A stretch of 64,000 nucleotides of DNA, from assembly GCA_965197575.1 (NCBI GenBank), contig OZ240214.1:3472001-3536000 (forward strand), read 5' to 3'. Under the pieces are notes generated by a model. The model ran no database searches. It had not been told where the DNA came from and saw only the letters and a program-made list of their open reading frames with translations. Numbering within the stretch: position 1 is the first letter of the stretch; each line of letters begins with the position of its first letter. Positions 39,701 through 46,875 of this stretch are shown in pieces. The position numbers were made by a program, and so were the translations under genes. Source of the DNA: VXOI01 sp965197575 (GTDB taxonomy: Bacteria; Chloroflexota; Dehalococcoidia; Lucifugimonadales; UBA3495).

Positions 39701-41504
39701 GCTTCGCTTGGCTTTTACGGAGAACATTCCCGGCGTCGACGACTTGACCCTGCAAGTTGGCGATGTCGCGCTGGCATTACAGCCAGGGGATGCCACCTAT
39801 AGCTGGGAAGACGTCGACGTCGATTGGGAGGACGGTCAGACCCTTACGGCGCGCATCGTCCATGCCAGGGCGAGCACGGTGGTCGTCCCCAATAGTCCTG
39901 CAACAGGTGCGCCCATTATCGGCGGCACGGCCCAGGCGGGCGAGACGCTGACGGCCCTCACCAACGGCATCACCGACGCCGACGGGCTGACCAGCCCAAC
40001 GTACAGCTACCAGTGGCTCGCCGCCAACGTGGGGATCGCGGGCGCGACCAACTCCACCTATACCCTGACTGACGCCGACGCAGGCAAGACCATCAATGTG
40101 CGGGTGTCCTTCACCGACGACGCAGACCACGAGGAGACGCTGACCAGCGCGGCGACGGGGGTGGTTGCGGCCAAGCCCAACTCTCCGGCCACTGGAGCGC
40201 CCACCATTGATGGAACGGCCCAGGCGGGCGAGACGCTCACGGTCCTCACCAACGGCATCACCGACGCCGACGGGCTGACCAACGTTTCCTACAGCTACCA
40301 GTGGCTCGCCGCCAACGTGGAGATCGCGGGCGCGACCAACTCCACCTACACCCTGACCGATGAGGACGTGGGGAAGGGCATCAAGGTGCGGGTGAGCTTC
40401 ACCGACGATGTTGACAACCAGGAGACCCTGACCAGCGCGGATACCGATACGGTGGCGGCCACGAAGCCGGGCGTCCCCGGGCGCCTGAACGTCTTCCCTC
40501 ACGACGCCGGAGCGCTGGACGTTTACTGGGAAGCCCCGGCCAGCGACGGCGGCTCCGCCATAACCGGCTACAAGGTGCAGTGGAAGGAGAGCGCGGACAG
40601 CTGGGACACGCCGGCGGACGTTTCCGAGGCGACCGCGTCCGGGACCATCCACACCATTACGGGACTGACCGACGGAGTGGAGTACAGCGTGCGGGTCCTG
40701 GCCACCAACGGCGTGGGTGACAGCCCGCCCTCGGTTGAGCAGACCGGCACTCCCCGGGAGACCAGGGCGCCGGAAATGGTGAGACCCAGGGTGGACGGAG
40801 CGACCCTGAAAGTGTTGTACGACGAGGCCCTGGACGAGGGGTCTGCGCCGCCGGCGGATTCCTTCGATGTGAGGGTGGCCTGCACGTGCGATGACACGAC
40901 CTGGCTGGATGAAGAAGCCAAGCGGGCGGTGGAGAGCGTTTCGGTGGACGGCGACACGGTGGTGTTGACGCTGGTTTCGGCGGCTACGTCCGAGGACGTC
41001 GTGGTCGTCAGCTACACGCCGCCTTCGGACGCTGCCACCGCCCGGACCAGGGACTTGGCGGGCAACGCGGCGGCAGGGTTCAATGCCACCGAGGTCTTCA
41101 ACGACACCGATGAGACCGCAGAATCAGAAAAGAACGGCGAGCCGGAGGAAACCACCGAGGGGGAAACGCCGCTGACCGTTGGCCTGGAAGCCGCCACGGA
41201 GAGCCACAACGGGACGGATGCCTTCACCTTCGAGATCCGGTTCAGCGAGGAGGTCAAGCTGAGCTACGTGACCCTGCGGGACCACGCCTTCACGGTCACG
41301 GACGGCACGGTGAACAGGGCCAAGCGAATGACCCAGGGAAGCAACATCGGGTGGACCATCACCGTGACGCCCGGCTCGGCCGCCGCCGTGACCGTGGTCC
41401 TGCCCGTCACCACGGACTGCGACGCCGACGGGGCCGTCTGCACCGGCGACGGCAGGGAGCTGTCCAACAGACTGGAGTTCACCGTCTCCGGGCCGGGCCA
41501 GTAG
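30756..41504 (+). CDS. Giant secreted multidomain protein (3582 residues)
   Basis: The ATG follows GGGAGGT by six bases; residues 1-31 are a signal peptide. In order: five ~50-residue propeller-like repeats with IWSDGTTMWVAD...KLYAYR (49-262); an Ig-like repeat (262-355); leucine-rich repeats (412-602, LDLSANGLETLPEGVL); more propeller repeats (712-955); a domain with AFTTGTSRAGYALASVGIEF (969-1142), also at the start of the 43244 gene; Ig-like repeats; a glucose/sorbosone-dehydrogenase-like domain (1355-1705; WGIDFTPDGTMLFTQRAG, AYGFRNPQGLAL); an Ig-like repeat; a dikinase-like module (1809-2529) with swivelling-His motif TPLSHVNLRAVQDG and ATP-grasp motif LRYRSSTNNEDLPGFSGAG; eight-odd Ig-like units (2534-3235), some as 300-bp DNA repeats; fibronectin type III (3237-3335); a SwmB-like domain; and an unassigned C-terminus. 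No anchor motif is visible. Likely a cell-surface or released adhesin/enzyme. The frame is intact over 10.7 kb. Confidence 0.9.
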   Translation: MTTSRRLAPLLLLLAGLVALAALLLAPEVQGQSRDVGSDFTLDAANGYPTGIWSDGTTMWVADFEDHKLYAYRMSDRSRDSGRDFTLDTANGSPVGIWSDGTTMWASDFTDGKLYAYRMSDRSRDSGKDFNTLSDAGNKFPEGIWSDGTTMWVADTGNDTVFAYDLSTRAWDFEKDITLAPGHDSPMGVWSNGSTMWVSDWRDAKLYAYRMSDQTWDSGKDFALDADDESYEGIWSAGSTMWVASRDDVKLYAYDWNNPAMGAPTITGAVRVGETLAAGTRSIADADGLDAAIFEYQWVSNDGNADTDIAGATDSTYTIVPGDRGRTVKVRVSFTDGAGNRESLTSEPTGRVGALGICDRTPAVMAAIVAGMTGVGDCSEASETRLRAWTGSQRFGPGVTPGLHLQGRGLSALQAGDFRDLHALRALDLNRNFLETVPEGLFEDLRAVEEVYLSGNLLSELPEGTFDGQTANLSVLDLSANGLETLPEGVLRNLAGLVSLSLSGNGLSDLPAGLFDDLVELEELDLSANSIDELPDGVFGGLGNLQRLSLAGNDLKSLPEDVFADLGSLGELDLSGNELKDLPVGVFEGLSGLTALDAGDNPGAPFTFTAELERRGDDTVVVRIAEGATPFDLQIELSALNGDLFTETVTIAAGGSYSDVVEVRAHGHHPVTVEIDSAAFLLPAGGSASGIRADRGGAMLMWIGRPLVQREWIQDGPFALHPENSDPKSIWSDGETLWVGDESARKVFAYKLWDNPGTEASEYGTRDPGWDLPSLGDEDFYVTGHGARLYVAEESLDGASRDVFGYDLTNFARAEDRDFVYGGLNVAGGVMIVRGMATDGRHLWITNTTSHAHAFRLFDDPETPEDEYGRPDASRKLTIPGRGQLKGLFTDGRTMWGVRLASNDASARSVKLSDGTEAGFDFPLHEDNDHAYGIWSDGETFYVVDADDAMIYTYHDVGGVVRPFVEDAETAAALVGNTGQSGDAGHDLGSAGAKRAQAFTTGTSRAGYALASVGIEFGEVSDTSSDLEVTLNADGGGVPGDALCTLIALANLSERSVNTFAAPASGTTCPALVRERTYFVVVERVRVTGSGAIAVSGTASGSEDTGAAEGWSIADGSAAYSPQAAAQGWASDAFSHKIEARGSFFNNPAAGEATVTGTPQVKGTLAAAVSDVSDDDGLTRAAYSYQWMRVDGATETNIGTGSPTYTLVAEDLGKRIKVRVAFVDDRGNYETLTSEATEAIKAADWPGTVSLFPARPRVGTVVSAALSDPDGLEGGGSGPAASSGAVSWSWARSSDGTAWTGVEAYDDGDSYVPTEADEGMLLKAEAWYTDGQGPGKSAEAVSPAVVGAREPGPELTVTEIVTGLSHPWGIDFTPDGTMLFTQRAGVLNARLTDGTVKRVAADLGDLLVDGFAGLQALAVDPDFSTNRRFYTLQGHAGREMQVIAWTIDADYDEATRVVDPLVEGMPIGPGPWHSGGRLLFGPEGYLWIATGDGRVVTGAQDLTSLGGKVLRVDPRTGAGAPGNPFGASSPVYAYGFRNPQGLALRPGTDQMWLVEHGPKHDDEINLLAPGGNYGWDPIPDDGTLVFYDYSDEAGVPMTDLAKFPSARQPRWSSGFPTLATSGAVFLDGPQWGEWEGRLAVATLKTKSLRVFEFTEQGDFAGQIVVPELDGSQGRLRTPVLGPDGALYIATSNRPGSDRILRVSANRAATGAPVISGTVEVGESLTAVVSGIADPDGLDDDAFRFQWVRSHSGSNSSDIKGATASTYTLVTADFGKTISVRVSFHDDRGSLEALTSQRTVKVSVVACTVGEHAPAATAVEVQAVPAIVESTTGEYFVLYVRPALDSGREFPVSVTLGEDGTTTLTEQLSPLPKEHYRVEKFLIADPADLDNDCIDDITELGDPVGMNPLNPARAVPFRDGAVAIPDRETFEALSYKGRDVPNHPRLQDLEFVKFYIIGVATDNMGIYFMNTETHRLHPDFGDAIGLWSDPLWGQGYMGGEIIYHPNVVAPDGSLGVYLYQFQPMDAYTFGHVARSYEVLAASMPLLDDNLAYYPMPRRALPLYHRERALYDDSRINVVLREDILPDVPFLSLNVGEGYGFLRRMSLEERPDPRDVAIYETIPNELSRVAGLITTVPQTPLSHVNLRAVQDGVPNAFIRDALDDGDIADLIGRYVHYSVTADGYSIRAATPAEVEAHFAASRPPGTQTPERDLTVTRITGLDDIGFDDWNAFGVKAANVAVLRTLGFPDGTVPDGFAAPFYFYDEFMKHNGFYDDIEEMLEDPDFQSDYDTQEKELKKLRKKIKKGETPEWIIAALTEMHSKYPEGQSLRYRSSTNNEDLPGFSGAGLYDSKTQHPDETEEDGIAKSLKQVYASLWNFRAFTEREFYRVDHLAAAMGVLVHPNYSDELANGVAVSFDPIRMRYGNYYVNSQLGEDLVTNPDAHSAPEEILLHQGGEYTVLATSNQMQRGQLLMSDAQMDQLRRHLELIHDEFAKLYGVEGDEPFAMEIEFKITSDDILSIKQARPWVFGDDAPSENNPATGAPTISGTVQVNETLTADISGIADADGLTSLLYGSLYSYQWIRNDGTTETDIEDAASSTYTLSDADVGKTIRVRVSFTDDRGYEETLTSAATTAVTRPNSPATGAPTISGTAQVDETLTADISGIADEDGLDNVSYSYQWIANDASADTDISGQTGSTYSLVSADVGKTIRVRVSFTDDRGHEENLVSAATTAVQPRPNSPATGAPTISGTAQVGETLTADISGIADEDGLDNASYSYQWIANDASADTDISGQTGSTYTLVSADVGKTIQVRVGFTDDRGHEENLVSAATTAVQPRPNSPATGAPTISGTAQVGETLTADVSGIVDADGLTSVSYSYQWIANDASAGTDISGQTGSTYTLVSADVGKTIQVRVGFDDDANNSETLTSEATATVPTADEWWADMSVVDYGTGAIGAASADLFSNSGGNAGLQAKWLWYYSPERKLRLAFTENIPGVDDLTLQVGDVALALQPGDATYSWEDVDVDWEDGQTLTARIVHARASTVVVPNSPATGAPIIGGTAQAGETLTALTNGITDADGLTSPTYSYQWLAANVGIAGATNSTYTLTDADAGKTINVRVSFTDDADHEETLTSAATGVVAAKPNSPATGAPTIDGTAQAGETLTVLTNGITDADGLTNVSYSYQWLAANVEIAGATNSTYTLTDEDVGKGIKVRVSFTDDVDNQETLTSADTDTVAATKPGVPGRLNVFPHDAGALDVYWEAPASDGGSAITGYKVQWKESADSWDTPADVSEATASGTIHTITGLTDGVEYSVRVLATNGVGDSPPSVEQTGTPRETRAPEMVRPRVDGATLKVLYDEALDEGSAPPADSFDVRVACTCDDTTWLDEEAKRAVESVSVDGDTVVLTLVSAATSEDVVVVSYTPPSDAATARTRDLAGNAAAGFNATEVFNDTDETAESEKNGEPEETTEGETPLTVGLEAATESHNGTDAFTFEIRFSEEVKLSYVTLRDHAFTVTDGTVNRAKRMTQGSNIGWTITVTPGSAAAVTVVLPVTTDCDADGAVCTGDGRELSNRLEFTVSGPGQ
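38661..39560 (+). repeat. 300-bp tandem repeat inside the giant gene
   Basis: Three near-identical units begin at 38661, 38961 and 39261, each encoding a 100-residue Ig-like unit starting NSPATGAPTISGTAQV. A period of exactly 300 bases keeps the frame, so unit loss or gain changes protein length without disrupting it. The third unit ends in diverged sequence. Confidence 0.9.
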
Positions 41505-41644
41505 TCCCGTCGCTATAGAGGTTTCCGGGCCGAAGAGATAGACCGGGCGGTGCATAGCGCTTGTCTTTCCGGGTAACAAGAAATGCCCGCGTATACGGAT
41601 GGCCGGGGGAGAGGGCGGTGGCGCCTGATTAACGTTTGGGTCAG

Positions 41645-41902
41645 CAAGAGCGAAAAGTCGCAGAAACACCCTCTCAAAATTACATCGCCAAAAGTGTGAT
41701 TTGACACTTACCGAATCGATGCAGAGCCTCTACCGTTTACATGGGAATATGCGTAAGAACAATCACAGGATAGGCGGAATAACAGGCCGCCACTCTACCT
41801 GCGGACAGCGGGAGAGGTCGTAGGTTCCGCTAATCCCACCCGTGCAGAGGGAGGCATTCACATGGCGCTCGACAGACCGGTCCATGCACCTGAGACGGCG
41901 GA
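41645..41902 (+). promoter_or_regulatory. Leader repeat, copy downstream of the giant gene
   Basis: The second copy of the 259-base leader, in the same orientation, now upstream of the secreted gene at 42183. Between leader and gene about 190 extra bases with two poly-C tracts and a REP-like palindrome are inserted relative to the first copy. Confidence 0.65.
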
Positions 41903-41933
41903 GGCCGCCGTGCGCGGCGGGCTATCACAGACG

Positions 41934-42150
41934 CCCCCCCCCTGACAGGGGTATGTATTTGGTTTGGGACTAATGCAGTTGAACGTGAGACCGTATAGTA
42001 GGGCAGGCTTGATCAGATACTAAATCGCCCCCAAATACCCGCTATCAGGCTCATTCCATCATTCCGGCGTAGGCCGGGATCCAGAGGTGGCGGGGCCTGT
42101 TCGTAGCTATAATCTCGTTTTTACATACCCTTCTCAGCCCCCCCCCCCCC
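41934..42150 (+). promoter_or_regulatory. Poly-C tracts before a secreted gene
   Basis: C9 at 41934-41942 and C13 at 42138-42150 lie between the leader and the gene start at 42183. They bracket a ~190-bp stretch absent from the first leader copy, with an ATTCCGGC palindrome near 42060. Long C runs slip in replication, so expression could vary between cells. Confidence 0.55.
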
Positions 42151-42182
42151 GACTTTTGGCCCTGGCAGGCCGGGGGTGAGGC

Positions 42183-43247
42183 ATGATCGCCTCCCGGCGT
42201 CCTGCGACGCTCCTGCTGCTGCCGTTCATCGGGCCGACGGTCCAAGCCCGGCACCAAGAGGCAACCCCGACCAGGGAAGCCACCGGTTGTAACCCCCCGG
42301 CCAAGCCCACCAACCTCCAAGCCTCGGCCGAGCACGATTCGGTCACCCTCGCCTGGACGGTCACCCACTACGCCATCCTGCGCCGCAACCCGGACGTGGA
42401 CGCATCGCAGGTCTTCCACATCATCGAGAGCGACGCCGGTCCCGTGACCAGCTACGAAGACAATTCGGTGTCGGCGTCGAGGAGATACAACTACCGGGTG
42501 AAGGCGGTCAGACCCAACGGCGTGAGCCAGTGGTCCGGCTACGTCAAAGCCGAGACATCGGGGCCTACCCCATCGCCGACCTTCACTCCAACACCGGAGC
42601 CGGACCCTCGGACGGACCCTGTTGACCCCGCCCCCACCAACCTGATCGCCGCGCTTGCCGGCGGCGGCGGGGCCGACCTGAGCCTGACCTCCCCGGTGGC
42701 CGGCACCGGGCCCACGGACACCGCCTACACCCATGTTACCGCCTGGTCAGGCCACACGGCCACCGGCGGCACACTCAACTCCCCGTCCGGCCAAAAGTCC
42801 CGAACCGTCTTGGCGCCGGTCCTGACCGGCACTCTCGACGAGAGCGCTGAAACCATCACTCTCGCACTTTCAGAGCCGTCCGGATGGCCGGTGATCATCG
42901 ACGGCGTAGACACCGGCGCCATCGACAACGAAGAGGCATCGCAGACACCAACACCGGCTCCAACCCCGGAAGAAGATACTGAGGACACACCAACCCCGCC
43001 GACCCCGGCCTTCAGACTCGTGCCCGACAGCCACGACGGCAGCGGCGCGTTCACCTTCGGCCTCGCGTTCAGCGAGAACGTCAAAGCCGGCTTTCGCAAA
43101 ATCCGCGACGGCGCCTCCAGCGTCGCTGGCGCGGACCCGGATAGACCGCGGCACAGCGCAAAACGCAACGCAAACAACAGCCATAGACGTGTGTTCCATC
43201 CGATGAATTGCGTACCGACCGGACACGCGCCCTGGAGACAACGATGA
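42183..43247 (+). CDS. Secreted fibronectin-type protein, probably degraded
   Basis: 354 residues. The start region (MIASRRPATLLLLP) matches the signal peptide of the giant gene and follows the same leader, so both come from a duplication. Residues 40-128 are a fibronectin type III domain with an internal deletion (DSVTLAWT directly joined to VTHYAILRRNPDVDASQVFH), then Pro/Thr-rich linkers (TPSPTFTPTPEPDPRTDPVD) and short Ig-like pieces. The last 50 residues are Arg-rich and unlike a domain, suggesting a frameshift. Its stop overlaps the start of the next gene (ATGA at 43244). May still be secreted, but looks like a relic. Confidence 0.55.
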   Translation: MIASRRPATLLLLPFIGPTVQARHQEATPTREATGCNPPAKPTNLQASAEHDSVTLAWTVTHYAILRRNPDVDASQVFHIIESDAGPVTSYEDNSVSASRRYNYRVKAVRPNGVSQWSGYVKAETSGPTPSPTFTPTPEPDPRTDPVDPAPTNLIAALAGGGGADLSLTSPVAGTGPTDTAYTHVTAWSGHTATGGTLNSPSGQKSRTVLAPVLTGTLDESAETITLALSEPSGWPVIIDGVDTGAIDNEEASQTPTPAPTPEEDTEDTPTPPTPAFRLVPDSHDGSGAFTFGLAFSENVKAGFRKIRDGASSVAGADPDRPRHSAKRNANNSHRRVFHPMNCVPTGHAPWRQR

Positions 43248-45377
43248 AAAACGGTCATTACCCCAGCGACAGCCAGGGCCGCCGCCCGGCCCCCCACATC
43301 GCCCGGCTGGTTCCCAAATGGCCGGCAGCCGGCATACTCGCCCTGCTGGCGCTGGCCCTGGCCGTCGTGCTCCTCTGGTCGGCGCCGGCGCCGGCGCAGG
43401 CGCAGGAGGCCACCGTCCTGGTCAAGAACACGGGGCAGACCGCCCAAAGCTCCACATTTCAGCTATCCACTGCTGCCACAAAGCGTACCCAGGCGTTCAC
43501 CACCGGCTCCCACAGCGCAGGCTACACGCTGAACTCCATCGGTTTAAGCTTCGGCGACATCGCGGAGATCACGACAGCCGGCGCCCAGCTGACGGTGACG
43601 CTAAACGAGGTCAGCGGAGGCGATCCGGGCTCTGTGCTGTGCACGCTGACCGACCCGGCGACCTTCACCGGCGCGGGCGTGCAAACCTTCGATGCGCCGG
43701 CAGCAGACCCGTGCCCAACGCTGAAGGCGCGCACGACGTACTTTGCCGTGATCGAGCGGGTGGTTTTCCCCAACCCAGATACTTCTATCTCCTTGCAAAT
43801 AACTACCAGCGGCGATGAGGACAGCGGCGGGGCGATGGGCTGGACAATCGGCGACGCCCGTCAGTTCTTTGGGAGCGGCACTTGGACACAAACCGCCTCC
43901 CAGTCCCACTTGATCGAGGTCAGGGGCACCGAGGCGCCCTACCAGCCGAAGCGGGCGACCGGCTTCGACCTGGACAGCAGCAACTCCGACCCCCGCGGAA
44001 TGTGGGGCAACGAAGACACCTTCTGGGTGGTTAATGACGCTTCTCCCAACGGGGCCGGCGACAAGATCTACGCCTACAACCGCTCCGACGGCTCCCGCGA
44101 CTCCGCCAACGATTTCGGCAACCTGGACGGCGCAGGAAACAACAGGCCGTTCGGCATCTGTTCGGACGGCACGACCATGTTCGTCGGGGACCGCACCGAC
44201 AACAAGCTGTACGCCTACAAGATGTCCGACACCACCGCCGACTCGACCAAGGACATCACCCTCAACTCGGGCAACGGCGAGTCCAGGGGCATGTGGTGCG
44301 ACGGGACGACCGTATACGTGGTCAACGACGGCGCCACCACCGCCAACAAGGTCTTCGCCTACACCATTTCCGGCGGCGCCTACGACTCCACCAAGGATTT
44401 CGAGGAGCTGTACCTCTCGACCAACACCGCCGCCCAGAACGCCTCGACGCCGCGCGGCATCTGGTCCAACGGAACCACCATGTTCGTGGCGGACGACGAC
44501 AACGACAACGTCTTCGCCTACAAGCACTCGGACGAGTCCCAGGACTCGGCCAAGAACCTCGCCCTGAGCGGCGACAACGACAACCCCAGGGGCATGTGGT
44601 TCGACGGCCGGGTCCTCTGGGTCGTCGACGGTACCGACGACACGATCTACGCCTACGACCTGCCGGACGGGCAGCCGGACAACACTCCCGCCGTCGGCGG
44701 CCCGGTGGTCCGCAGCGCGTTCAGCAGAGACTACTTCACGGCAACTGTTTCGCCGGCACTCCTGTTTACCGCGCCTCGCTATGCCGGATACGCCGCGTCG
44801 GGCATTCATGTGGGTGGAGCTTTCGGAACCATCACCGAGACGGAGTTCACCGTTGATGGGATCACGTACACCGTTCGCGCCGTGTTGGACGAGAGCACCA
44901 GCGCCAACTCCGGCGACCTGATCCTCGAGCTGGACAGGGAGCTGCCGCGCGGCTTCACCTTCACCGCGGACGGCGTGTCCTACTCCTCGGACGACGCCAC
45001 CGAGAGCGCACCGGGCACGGGCCGCTATCAGTACCAGTGGTCCGCCAGCCTCTCCTGGACCAACGACCCGATCCCGGTGGTTCTGAGCGTCGAAACGCCG
45101 AAGGACGGCGAGGAGGTGGCCGCCGACGTCTCCGGCATCACGGACTCCACCGACGGCGTCGCGAGCGCCAACTTCCACTACGAGTGGATCCGAGTGGACG
45201 GTACGGACGAGACCGACATCGGCGCGACCGGCGCCACGTACACGCCGACCGCCGACGACGTGGACAAACACCTCAAGGTGCGGGTGGTCTTCGACGACGA
45301 CGCGGGCTACCTGGAATACCCCCGCACCAGCCCCCAGTTCGGCCCGGTGGTCGACGCCGTCCCGCCCATTGTATCTA
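43244..45377 (+). pseudogene. Secreted propeller-repeat protein, truncated by MITE/IS630
   Basis: The start at 43244 follows GGAGA by seven bases. A long N-region signal peptide (WPAAGILALLALALAVVLLW) precedes the AFTTGSHSAGYTLNSIGLSF domain shared with the giant protein, five propeller repeats (GMWGNEDTFWVVND, GICSDGTTMFVGDRTDNKLY, GIWSNGTTMFVADDDNDNVF), and an Ig-like repeat ending VRVVFDDDAGYLEYPRTS. The natural C-terminus is lost: a TAAACTAAAGCC MITE begins at 45375 and an IS630 element sits inside it. Read-through would add 98 residues from the element. The product is probably secreted but shortened. Confidence 0.8.
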
Positions 45378-46604
45378 GTAGTTCAGCTATTTTGAATTGC
45401 TGGGTAAAGGGATTTCAGCTTGATGCGCGCATCGGCGGTGGTGAAGCGCCAGTCCACTCGCACCATGTCCCGGTTGCGCTGGTCCTGCCAGGCGTCAACT
45501 TCCCGGCGCAGCACCTCTTGATCAGGAATCCGGCGGTCCAAGCACTGCCGGGCCAGCACTCCGATTTCAATTTCAGCCATGTTCAGCCAACTCCCATGCT
45601 TGGGGGTGTAGTGAATCTCCAGACGTTCGGCGATACGCCGCGCTTCTATAGGCTCGAACGCCTCGTATAACGAGGCCGGATGATGGGTGTTCAGGTTGTC
45701 CATCACCAGCACAATCCGGTCCTTGTCCGGGTAGTCTTGGTCCACCAACTTCTTCACTTGGTGCGCCCAGTCCACTTTCGTCCGCCGGTCTGTCACTCCG
45801 GCCCGCCGCCACCCTTCCAGCGGCGCAAACAGCATGAACAGGTTGCTCACCCCGTTGCGCTGGTATTCGTAATCATACGCGACTGCCAATCCGGGGCCAA
45901 GCGGACGCGGCAGTCGCGTTTCCTTCACCTGCTGTTTGCTGGTTTCGTCCAGGCACACCAGGACTTCATTGTCTTCATAGGGACGGTGATAGACCTCCAG
46001 CACGTCTTCCATCGCGCACACAAAGTCCGCATTGCCTTCCGGCGGGATGCACCAACACTCTTTCAGCCAAGGCTTGAGTTGGTTTTTTTCAGCGTCTTGC
46101 GCACCGTCTCGGGGTGGATGCTGTCAACTAGCTCGCACTCGACCAGCCGCTCCGCCAACAATCGCAGTGTCCAACGGGCCCGGCCTTCCGGCGGTTCCCC
46201 GCAGGACAGCGCAATCAAGTGGGCTTCCGCCGCGCCGTCCAGTTTCTTTGGCCGGCGGCGTTGTTGCTCCCTACGCCCCAAGGCCGCTTCGATCCCTTCC
46301 TCCACGCAACGGCGGCGTACCCTTTCCACCGTCGCGCTGGCGATCTGGAGGGACCGGGCAACCTCTTCGTCCGTCATGCCTCCGTCTTTCCGCGCTTCAT
46401 CGCTCAGCAACAGGATGCGCGCATGGGTCTGCTTGTACGCTGCTGCCCGTCCCTTGGAAACCAGGGCCTTCAGTTCCTGTTGCTCTTCTGTGGTCAATTC
46501 GATACGGTACTTCTTATCCGGCACGACCCTTCTCCTTGGATACAATCCGCCAATGCCGGTAGAATACACCAGTTGTGCCTCAATTCAATGACGTTCAACT
46601 ACTA
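45376..46604. mobile_element. IS630-family insertion sequence 3
   Basis: Bounded by TA dinucleotides (45376-45377 and 46603-46604) with inverted ends GTAGTTCAGCTATTTTGAAT and GTAGTTGAACGTCATTGAAT. It lies inside the end of a MITE that truncates the gene at 43244. Confidence 0.9.
45383..46569 (-). CDS. IS630 family transposase 3 (frameshifted)
   Basis: Frame A (46063-46569) has the helix-turn-helix (MTDEEVARSLQIASATVERV); frame B (45383-46021) has LVCLDETSKQQVKETRLP, IVLVMDNLNTHHPASLYEAF and HGSWLNMAEIEIGVLARQCL with the DDE residues. The frames join at an A7 run (T7 at 46083-46089), as in the other two IS630 elements. Motifs and length intact, so likely active through frameshifting. Confidence 0.92.
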
Positions 46605-46875
46605 AACTAAAGCCAAGGTGAAATGTACATATCGCTAGACCGCACTGTCGGTCGCCCCCAAGTTGGGACGTAAAGGTGAGATGAAGTGCCGTGGAGTCCT
46701 TTAGGTCGTCTTCAAGACCCTCGAAATGTAGATTCCACAGTGGCTTTAGTTCAGGGTCTCGCCGCCCTCGACATGTTCTTCACCGGCCTGCTAAGCCACA
46801 GTCCGGGCTGAACCCCGTTTTGCCGGCTGCACAAGGGCGGGCAACGGTCGAAAAGCCCGCACCATTGAGGTCGTC

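Larger units (their letters stand above)
45375..46754. mobile_element. MITE, TAAACTAAAGCC family (copy B), interrupted by IS630
   Basis: The left end C-TA lies at 45375-45377 and the rest runs from 46605 (AACTAAAGCCAAGGTGAAAT) to 46754 (GTGGCTTTAGTTCAG). Joined, it is 153 bp, matching copy A (152 bp, opposite orientation). IS630 element 3 occupies a TA within the first four bases of the MITE. Confidence 0.75.

Noticed and set aside
36678..39755. Long open frame (1025 codons) on the minus strand
   Set aside because: It is antisense to the giant secreted gene, whose repeats and GC-rich third positions keep the opposite frame open; the translation has no recognisable domain and no ribosome site.
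38355..40460. Repeats that could suggest a CRISPR array
   Set aside because: The units are 300 bases, in frame, and encode Ig-like domains; there are no short repeats with unique spacers anywhere in the window.
43601..45271. 556-codon frame on the minus strand
   Set aside because: Antisense to the secreted propeller-repeat gene; Val/Gly/Arg-rich with no domain.
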